This document shows, one piece after another, positions 56,601 to 64,000 of a stretch of 64,000 bases of DNA (positions within the stretch are counted from its first letter, which is position 1; every line of letters begins with the position of its first letter). The DNA is taken from NCBI RefSeq assembly GCF_027943255.1, contig NC_072897.1, positions 42,630,044-42,694,043 on the forward strand, given 5' to 3'. The DNA comes from Anastrepha obliqua (taxonomy: Eukaryota > Arthropoda > Insecta > Diptera > Tephritidae). A program made the position numbers and the translations under genes. Below the pieces are notes generated by a model. That model did no database searches and was not told the origin of the DNA. It saw nothing but the letters and a program-made list of their open reading frames with translations.

Positions 56601-57430
56601 TAAACTGGTTTGTCTGCTTGAAATGATGCCAGCGACATATGACCAAGATCCTTACACTCCTGCATAAATGCCGAATACAAAAGTTTTGTGGATTCATCCT
56701 TTTGGAGTTTTCTTTCTAGCGCCCTGAATCTACGTAAAGCAAGATAATACGATTCACCAAGAGCATCAAGATCGGATTTAGGTGGCAGTCTAACTGAGTA
56801 GTCCCCTGAAGGCAAACGAAGAAAATTTTGTATGAAATGCTGCTCACAAAAAGCGTCCTCTTCCGATAATGCTGGAGTAGAATCGAAACCATTTTCGATC
56901 TCCCAAAAGCGTTTAACAATGTTTGAAAGTGTATCAATACTATCATGTGGCGGTGTTAAATTTCTGAATGCCGAAAGAGTTATTAATTTATTATTGATAT
57001 GTGATACGCCTCCAGAAACCACCCAGCCCAACTTAGTTTTTTGCAGTGTTGGTAGGTGATCTGCAATTCTAAATTGTCCAACGCAAATTAAGTCATAGAA
57101 CAATTCCGCACCGATCAAAACATCAATACGGTTTGCTTTAAAGAATGATGGGTCAGCTAAGTTAATGTTGTTTGGTATGTTCCAGCCCTCAATGCTGATA
57201 TCAAAATTCGGCTGATAGTCTGTTATGCTTTGTGTTATTAAAGTTGTGAACGATGTTGAAAACCGACCATTTTGAGCTTGGGCAAATATGTCGACGCATC
57301 TGTCTGCATTGAGACTCGATTCTCCAATGCCAGATACTAAAACTGGTGAATGATGAGACCGAAGTTGAAGTTGATTTACTTTAATTGAGACGCAGAGTCT
57401 AAAATAGCGCGACAAAGAATTAATGTACCA
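53602..57430 (-). pseudogene. BEL/Pao pol (protease, RT, RNase H, integrase), broken
   Basis: Protease continues from NQLQLRSHHSPVLVSGIG. Reverse transcriptase (about 56900-55980) has KLRVVFDGSAK, ALLGDICKMYRCIKM, TYGTRPAAFLAI and FYVDDL. RNase H and connection region: YDPLGLIWPV, ICDDSLSAYGACVY, VPKLELSAALL and CWSDSMVVLSWLRS. Integrase: CLRCFRLKPR, TTDVDYCGPL, IWSDNATNFFGAKN and PHFGGLWEAAVKSAK, then the C-terminal segment ending at 53602. Breaks are a frameshift near 55990, TAG at 54798-54796, TAG at 54321-54319 and a TAA near 54243, all else being collinear. Confidence 0.88.
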
Positions 57431-58854
57431 GCACGATTTTTTACTAAAATGATGGCCGTTGCTAACAGCACACAATTGTTAGACATATTTTTCGAGGCTA
57501 AAGGTTTGGGACTTGCCACTAATGATGTTAATAGGGCTGATTGTGATGTTGTAACCTGGCTATTTGTTATAGGGGATGCCACAATTGGTTTTGGTACAGT
57601 ATCTTGCTTGCCATTTAAATTCAGTAAAGTGTTATGTTTTGCCTGACAATACCTGCAATTGCCAGATTTGCATGTGTGGCCCTTGCGTAGGCAATTTAAG
57701 CACAAATGAAATTTTTTTGCTTCCTTATAACGCAAATTTGGAGAAAGATTCAAAAACGAAGTGCAACCAGTAATAAAGTGCTCTTTGGAATCACCAAAAA
57801 TACAGAGTGGAGTGGGCTTGTCACCACCTACAGTAACGAGTACGCTTGCTTTTGATTTTGCTGGAGATACAATATTTTTCACCTGTTTGCTAGGTGCCTG
57901 TATGACCATAGCGTTTTCCAAATTCTCCATCATGCGGCATCTTCTTTCCAAAAACGTTGACATATCAATCCATGTAGGCAATTTGTGTGCAGATAAATTC
58001 TCTTCCCATTTTTCGTGCGTTTGTCGATCCAGTTTACTTGTGATGAGGTGAATGAGTAAGCCATTATATATCTCTTCAGTAGTTGCTAAAGTTTGCAGCG
58101 CTCGAAGATGTGCATTTACTTGATCGCTTAATTTTCGTAGCCCATCTGATGCGCCCATTTCCATACCTTGTAGCCCGAAAATTGCCTTTATGTGTGCCTG
58201 GAAATGAAGTAATTTATTATCAAAACGTACTTTTAATAAATCTAAGGCTTTGTCATAATTACCTTCACTGGGCTCGATTGAGCGCACAGTGTCTAAAGCT
58301 GCATCACTAAGACTGGTGATCAAGTACTGCATTTTTTCTAATTTGGACATCTCCACGTCTTTGTCTATTGCTGAAGTAAACGTGCTGAAAAACGATGGCC
58401 AGTCGAGATAGGAGCCACTAAAAACTGGAATTTTAAGCTCAGGTAGCCGGGATCGTCGTTGTAACTGCTGCGGCGTAATGTCGTCCCAAGAGAATTGTCG
58501 TAGTGTTGAAGAGTGCGCGCCAGATGACTTATGTTTTGTATTCAGCCAACGATTAATTTTTGCCTCTACCTCAATATACACTTTGGAGAAATTTTCGTCA
58601 GCAACAGACTCGAATTCCTTGCGGTCCAATCGCCTAAGTCCTGATCGTGCATTTTCGAAGTTTGCCTGCAAACGCTCAGCATGTTTAAGTCGCGCAAAAA
58701 GTTCGGCCTCATCTAAGTTTTTTAGCTGCTCATTCGTAAGGAAGCTATTGAGATTATCTAGCTGGCGTTGAAACGCGTTGCCTTCCTTTTTATAGAAAGC
58801 GATTTCACCTGCCACACCAGGATTCTCATCAGACGATTTACACTCTTTCGGCAT
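57376..58854 (-). pseudogene. BEL/Pao gag and protease start
   Basis: ATG 58854 opens a 492-codon frame with a Gag of BEL type: helical N-terminus, PELKIPVFSGSYLDWPSFF, RRCRMMENLENAM and knuckle-like Cys/His groups near FHLCLNCLRKGHTCKSGNC and YCQAKH. It ends in the protease active-site region (ILDSASQ), where the frame is lost at about 57380 and continues in the next frame. The Gag part itself appears open. In intact BEL elements gag and pol form one frame. Confidence 0.88.
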
Positions 58855-59175
58855 TTTATAAATATATTTTCTTTTGTTGAGTTCTATTTACTTTTCACTG
58901 CACTAATTGTCTTTATGTTTGTACTAATCGTTAACAGTTAATAGAAAAAACACCAAATGTCTTTATTTTAAGCGAAAAACAACCTGTTTGCCTTCGATAG
59001 CTGTACTTGTGTAAATGGGTATACAAACACTCACGGCCGCGACGAAAATGTACATATGTTTTAAACTGTGTGCGTACAAATATGCGTACCGAAATTACTT
59101 CTACTTGGGATACGAAAATTCTAATACGATGCGGTTAATCGAATAATTATATATTACATGTATATTATGATTTAT

Positions 59176-59187
59176 TCGGGGTCACCA
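59176..59187 (-). promoter_or_regulatory. BEL/Pao primer-binding site
   Basis: The minus strand reads TGGTGACCCCGA two bases after the 5' LTR, the usual BEL/Pao primer site start. Confidence 0.8.
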
Positions 59188-59189
59188 AA

Positions 59190-59562
59190 TGTTTTGAGGA
59201 ATTAAGTATTTTCTTAATCCTGTTAATTATTTTTTCCGAGTGAAAAATAATGTGTGGATTTGTTCACGCACCAAGTAGAAGAGGGTGCAATGTATTTTCG
59301 CAACCTTATTTATAGTATCAAATCTGCAAAGCAGACACTGTTAACTTAACGAAAAATACAGATAGAAAAACAAATATGATTACAATATTATATGTATGCA
59401 CATGCTAATTTTTGGTACGGTTACAGAGATCGGATGTTTCTACTGTTATTTTATAAGGAATGCCTGTAGGTATAACAAAGAAAGAATGTCTGTAGGAATA
59501 ATAAAAAGTATTTTCTATAACTTAAACTAAATGGGGGCTTATGCAGATTCCTGCTGCATACA
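59190..59562 (-). repeat. BEL/Pao 5' LTR
   Basis: Begins TGTATGCAGCAGG and ends CCTCAAAACA (TG...CA) on the minus strand, followed after two bases by the primer-binding site. Confidence 0.9.
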
Positions 59563-59567
59563 TACTC

Positions 59568-60260
59568 ATTGTATTGACACCCGGATATTGCTTCATCAGG
59601 TTGTTATTTAGCGGAAAGGCTCAATTCCCAACATAATACTGTGGAAATGGCTGTGCTGCTGATGGAAGAGGGTTAGCAGGTAGTACTTGCAATCTATTAC
59701 CCAATAGATCATTCTCCAAATCTCGTGAAGTGAAAAATACCTCCGTCACTCTGGCTTCCATAAGCGCCTACGCTAACTCCCGTAAAGGTGTATTTAGCAT
59801 CACATGCTGCTAACGACGCTATGCCAAAAACTTCTTATAATAGAAGAACATGGATCATGATTTTGGAGGACATTTGATGGCAATGTCCACAGCCCCAACA
59901 CAATTGACCACATTCTACAATTGGGCAAAATCAGTGGTGATATCCTAATATTGTTGTTGAGTAGATTCATTAAGATATATTGGTAAAAGCATATTCCATA
60001 TGTCCCCATAAATCTTCAAAACAATGTTTTTTTACTATAGTATTGCCAATTTCATAACACCAAGCTACTGTTTAAAGGGTACACTATACGTTAAGTACCG
60101 AAATGTCACTATTATTAATAAAATATACCGTGCTACTGTTTCAAAAACCTTACAAAGGAGTGAGCGATAACCGCTCTTCCGCATAAATTTGTTGTTTGTA
60201 TTTAACAAGTGAGGAAGCCATTAACTTTAAAAACATATCGTACAATAACCGAGGCAAAAA
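59568..60260 (-). pseudogene. Harbinger (PIF) transposase, main piece
   Basis: Minus-strand reading near 59960-59580 follows HARBI1-type transposases: IWNMLLPIYLNES, VVNCVGAVDIAIKCPPKS (first Asp), MFFYYKKF, AACDAKYTFTGVSVGAYGSQ (second Asp), DGGIFH, then PFPQYYVGN and AFPLNNNLMKQYPG. Stops replace several residues and frames change near 59820 and 59715. The upstream part (60260-60000) is poorly preserved. The C-terminal piece lies beyond the BEL element. Confidence 0.78.
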
Positions 60261-61041
60261 GCTCATCATCGTCAATGTGCTTAGTTTCTAAGAAAGTTTT
60301 TCTGTGATATCCGCCTTCGAACCTGTCCATGTTAATTGGGTGTTCTCCTCAATGCTCTTCACCTAGCATATCGTGATATTATTGTTAAGAAAAACAAACC
60401 AAAACAATATTTGAATGCTTGATCAATAGTTTTTCTATATTTGTTTAAATATGCTTTTGTTCTGTACTCATTTGTACTCGTATGCACGTGGACAATCGCT
60501 CCACAATAAAACACCTCAAAATTACCAATGCAGCACACGAATATATAATATATAAATATTAATAAACTCTCTAAAAATCAGAAAGCTTCTTGTAGTTTTT
60601 AAAGTTTTTTAAATTTTTTACATACATACTTATCAAATTTGATTCGATTCGCAACAGTCTCTAATTGTCAGCTGTTAATGGTCATGACACCCTAACAGTA
60701 AAGTATGTTTATGGATATGGTATTGTTATGGCTACGGCGTTATGTTATGTCACCTCTACTTTGAGCTTTACTGATATAGTGGCTCACTAATGTTATAGTG
60801 TATATATATTTATAACTTTATTCTTATTATCATACGATTGCCCAAGTGCATTTCCGCTAACGAAAATGCAACCATTAAAAAAATGCACCATTAATTCCAA
60901 ATAATTTTAATAACTATATTAATTGTATTCTTTTCCCACAATATGTATATTTATTTGTCCAAATGCATTTCTGTGTAAATCATTCAGTTTCGAGGATATT
61001 GGATATTTTAATATCCGTAATGAATAAAAATAAAAATAACA
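60261..61041. other. No gene recognised
   Basis: AT-rich DNA with TATATA runs near 60540-60560 and 60800. No coding, TIR or LTR signal was seen. Confidence 0.45.
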
Positions 61042-61370
61042 AATCCTTTAAAAAGATTAAAGGACCTACAAATTTTTTTTGTGAAAAAAAAACTTTAGTT
61101 AAAGTGACATTTTCGAATCCTTAGAAGATTACAGGAAACATAATTTTTTTTGTGAAAAAAAAGAACTTGAGTTAAAGTGACGTTTTTGAATCCTTTAAAA
61201 GACTTAAGGAAACACAAATTTTTTGTGAAAAAACAGAGCTTTAGTTAAAGTGACGTTCCGAATCCTTTAAAAGATTAAAGGAAACACAAATTTTTTTTGA
61301 AAAAAAAGAACTTTAGTTAAAGTGGCATTTTCGAATCCTTTAAAAGATTAAAGGAAACACAAATTTTGTT
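61042..61370. repeat. Tandem repeat, about 73-bp unit, about 4.5 copies
   Basis: AATCCTT recurs at 61042, 61116, 61189, 61261 and 61334 (spacings 74, 73, 72, 73). Each unit has a small palindrome-like AATCCTTTAAAAGATTAAAGG, then GGAAACACAAATTTTTT, a GTGAAAAAA run and TTTAGTTAAAGTGAC. The units differ mainly in run lengths. Confidence 0.9.
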
Positions 61371-61486
61371 TATATTGAACTTCGAAAAAAAACACAACAA
61401 AAAAGTTGAAGAAAAGGATAAGAAGATTTATCCTTATCAATAATAAAGCCGAGATATAAAGATATATTCATATTGACAATTCATCA

Positions 61487-61632
61487 GTCAACTTTAACCT
61501 CAACAGTGGAAACACAGAGCCAAGCAGACAGCATTATAAGTTTTCAACACCAGCAAATAACATATCAGAAATCAACGTTAACCTCAACAGTGGAAACACA
61601 GAGCCAAGCAGACAGCATTATAAATTTTCAAC
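61487..61632. repeat. 61-bp direct repeat, 85-bp spacing
   Basis: Two copies at 61487-61547 and 61572-61632 share AACCTCAACAGTGGAAACAC and GAGCCAAGCAGACAGCATTA with about three differences. They lie between the tandem repeat and the 3' end of the I-like LINE. No gene. Confidence 0.85.
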
Positions 61633-61639
61633 ATTATTA

Positions 61640-64000
61640 TTCATTTATTTATTTATAATAATGAGAAACAACAATACAATTGTTATTGCACAGCAAAAAA
61701 AGGAGCACTGGCTGCCAGGGCCTTCGGCTCACCGGTATGAAAAAAGTATGTGTGAATATGAAACATTATATAAAAAGTATAGGGAATTACTGAGTTGAGA
61801 TAGCAGTTAAATTGCTAACAATACGTTACTTAGAACTATAGCTACAGGGAGTTAAATTACTTTACGAAGATCCGTTAGCGTTAGATATTTGGCAATTTTC
61901 TCAATGTTTTCGGGTGTAGTGGTTTTTAAGAGATCAATTGCGTTGTCGCAGTTGAATATGTTGCTTCTGATTGACGTGAACTGTGGACATTCGTTGAGCA
62001 GGTGTGTGATGGAGAGTGTTGACGCAGGACAATACTGACATGATGGGGGGCTGATACCAGATAGCCTATACGAATGTGTGGCTATGGTATGATATCGTTG
62101 CATCGGCATGATGATGGGTACGTGGGTGCTTTTCTATCACCATTAATTTGCGTGTAGTGGTGTCGGATGGATTTCCATTCAATCATTTGTTTTATACGCT
62201 GTTGTGAAGAAATTAAATTATGCAAGTCCCTCTTGTCGAGGAACTGAAAAGAGATTAAAGGTTCTTTTCCGGCGAGCTTGGCACGCAGATCTGCTAGTTC
62301 ATTTCCTGCGATACCTTTATGCCCTGGTACCCACATTATTTTAATTTTGTTATGGGTTGCAACTAACTTGTCACGGATACACGATATGATGTGGTTTTTA
62401 TTGTTTATGTTTAGAATGGATGCTATAGTCGACATACTGTCAGTGCAAATTATGGTTTTTGATGAAGAGCTAAGTGCACAGTCAATTGCTTTCAATATCG
62501 CGATGGCTTCTGCTGACAGAGGAAAATGGCAGTAAGTGTCCCGTTGACATGGTTTCACCACTAGATTTTACAACCGCGAATGATATGTAATCTTCTGATT
62601 TTGATCCGTCAGTGAAAATAAGGTTCCATTCTGGAGGTAAAGGTGCCAAGCATTCGCGGAATAGTTGTTGGTAAATTCTAGGGCAGGTGTTTTCCTTCGG
62701 ATATTTACTGAGATCTAGAATAAAGGACGACTGTCGTAAAAACCACGGTGGGTGATTATCATTATGCCTGAGTAACGGGTCGTTAATTCCTAGTTCTTTA
62801 GCATATTCGATGCAAGACGCGATTACAGATTTTCGTCGCAGTGGTCGTTTTAGATAAATGGTGTTAATCACCGTTTCGTGAAGTGTCCTATTATTAGACA
62901 GGAACAACTTTGGTATCAGCTTCTTGGTGTTTAGCTCAATTCTCTCCTCAATAGAAGGTAAGCCAGCTTCCGCAAGTATAAATTTAGTTGGAGATTTAAG
63001 AAACGCTCTGATGCTACGGCAGACAGCGGTGTGATAGGGAGCGTAGAGAAGTTTTATATGGCTCTTAGAACAATTACCATATACCGGAAGACCATAATCT
63101 ATCTTTGACAATATAAACGATTTCGTTACATTAACTAAGGTTGAGATGTTAATTAAACAGTTTTTTGAGCTTAAGTATTTAATAACATTAAGCCTGGCAG
63201 CCAATTGATTTCTAACATACAAACAGTGTTCCTTAAAAGTTAATCTTTTATCAAAGATAATACCCAAAAACTTAAGACTATTTGTATTTACAATACCAAC
63301 ATTATTATATTCCAATTTTATGCCACCACATTTGTGTTTACGACTGATGTGAAGCAACTTGCATTTTACTGTGTTTATGTTAGCGCCAGAGCAATTAGAC
63401 CAGCTCGAGATGGCAGAAAGTACATCAAGGAAGTCTTTTTTAACAACGTTTAAATCATTTACTTTAGTGAAAATGAGAACACCGTCGGCGTAACAAATAT
63501 GGGAGACATTTTTATAATTGGATATTATGTTGCTTGTTTCGTTAAATGCTATGACAAACAAAATTACTGAGAGCGGAGAACCTTGAGGTATACCGTTGTA
63601 CAGATCGTAAATGTTAGAAAAGGTTGAATTTACTTTAGTTTTAAATTTGCGGTTTGATAAAAAACTTTTTACAAAGTTGTGTATGTTGCAACCTATATTC
63701 CATTTTTCAATTTGACGTAGAACCACGTGTATACCAACACGGTCAAAGGCTTTTTCGAAGTCCAGGCGTCCATGGTATCTTGTCCTTGTTTATATGCGAC
63801 TTGCTGTGAATTTATTAAATTATGTTTCAGCGCATACGAAGATATACGTTTAGAAACAATTTTCTCGAGGAGTTTCCCTAGACAACAAAGCAGTGAAATC
63901 GGTCTGTAACCCAGTACTTCCGGTGATATACTATTCGATTTTGGTATAGGTAGAACAATAGCATTTTTCCAACATTGTGGATATACACCCAGCATCAAGA
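61640..64000 (-). mobile_element. I-type LINE with RNase H, 3' part, continues beyond the window
   Basis: Minus-strand LINE with reverse transcriptase, RNase H and a Cys-rich tail, ending near 61640 in TAA/ATAA-rich sequence (TTATTATAAATAAATAAATG), as I elements end in TAA repeats. The 5' part lies beyond 64000. RNase H downstream of the RT is a feature of the I clade. An internal deletion and a few frame breaks are present. Confidence 0.82.
61852..63998 (-). pseudogene. I-type LINE reverse transcriptase and RNase H
   Basis: Upstream piece (63998-63745): IVLPIPKSNSISPEVLGYRP, SLLCCLGKLLEKIVS. A deletion joins QDTMDA to LDFEKAFDRVG. The long frame (63726-62482) has NGIPQGSPLSVILFVIAFN and ICYADGVLIF; the catalytic motif is YADG instead of YADD. 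RNase H follows: NLIFTDGSK (Asp), AEAIAILKAIDCAL (Glu), IICTDSMSTI (Asp) and VPGHKGIAGNELADLRAK, with one frame break near 62540. The tail (62109-61852) has CQYCPASTLSITHLLNECP. The lost second Asp in the RT would abolish activity. Confidence 0.83.

Larger units (their letters stand above)
53321..59562 (-). mobile_element. BEL/Pao LTR retrotransposon, 6,242 bp, 5-bp duplication
   Basis: Flanked by TACTC at 53316-53320 and 59563-59567. The LTRs are 53321-53625 (3' LTR, 305 bp) and 59190-59562 (5' LTR, 373 bp); the 68-bp difference is one internal deletion near 53335, with AAG microhomology. Where both exist they are nearly identical, which implies a fairly recent insertion. A primer-binding site follows the 5' LTR and gag and pol fill the interior. 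Two frameshifts and three in-frame stops make it defective. It is inserted in a Harbinger relic. Confidence 0.93.

Noticed and set aside
59800..60009. 69-codon minus ORF
   Set aside because: Wrong frame; the Harbinger transposase similarity lies in the neighbouring frames of the same DNA.
61042..61370. CRISPR array
   Set aside because: Eukaryotic context; units are contiguous 73-bp tandem repeats without unique spacers.

Overview
The window is eukaryotic repeat-rich DNA, most likely from a higher dipteran; a tephritid fruit fly is my best guess. It is AT-rich, with TATG/CATA microsatellites, 59-72 bp introns and insect families of mariner, Tc1, hAT, piggyBac, Transib, Harbinger, BEL/Pao, gypsy/errantivirus, R1/LOA/CR1/I LINEs and a tRNA-derived SINE. 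The tephritid placement is inference, partly from memory of the SINE. I found no convincing host gene, so the window is a nested transposon graveyard with a few intact elements.

Layout. 0.1-1.5 kb: decayed relative of the 762-aa transposase gene at 45-47 kb. 1.9-5.3 kb: a non-coding repeat ('repeat A') split by a 2.6 kb insertion and a small hAT MITE. 5.7-9.2 kb: Tc3-like relic carrying a TTAA MITE, cut by a LOA/R1-type LINE. 9.2-12.8 kb: second repeat A copy with a hAT element. 14.7-17.2 kb: gypsy-like gag and BEL/Pao relics. 18.1-25.7 kb: three LINEs, one split by a mariner. 26.1-34.3 kb: minus-strand errantivirus-like LTR element whose env region carries a piggyBac relic and an intact mariner. 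35.0-38.3 kb: Transib inserted in a SINE. 38.6-42.8 kb: third repeat A copy holding an intact Tc1-like element and an R1-like LINE. 43.5-52.3 kb: gypsy element whose gag is split by the 762-aa transposon and by a SINE that itself holds a near-intact Transib. 52.3-60.3 kb: mariner fragment and a Harbinger relic split by a BEL/Pao element. 61.0-61.6 kb: tandem and direct repeats. 61.6-64 kb: an I-like LINE running off the window.

The best-preserved parts are (i) a 3,375-bp DNA transposon (44711-48085) with 230-bp inverted repeats, a perfect 8-bp duplication and an apparently intact three-exon gene for a 762-aa transposase that I cannot assign to a named superfamily; (ii) a Transib (48234-51542) with one frameshift, whose ends read CACTGTG and CACAGTG, the V(D)J signal heptamer; (iii) an intact Tc1-like element with IR/DR ends; and (iv) an intact mauritiana-type mariner. 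Both Transibs, though different families, sit in the same CGCCG at the head of two SINE copies. Target-site duplications and split reading frames give a relative order for many of the insertions.
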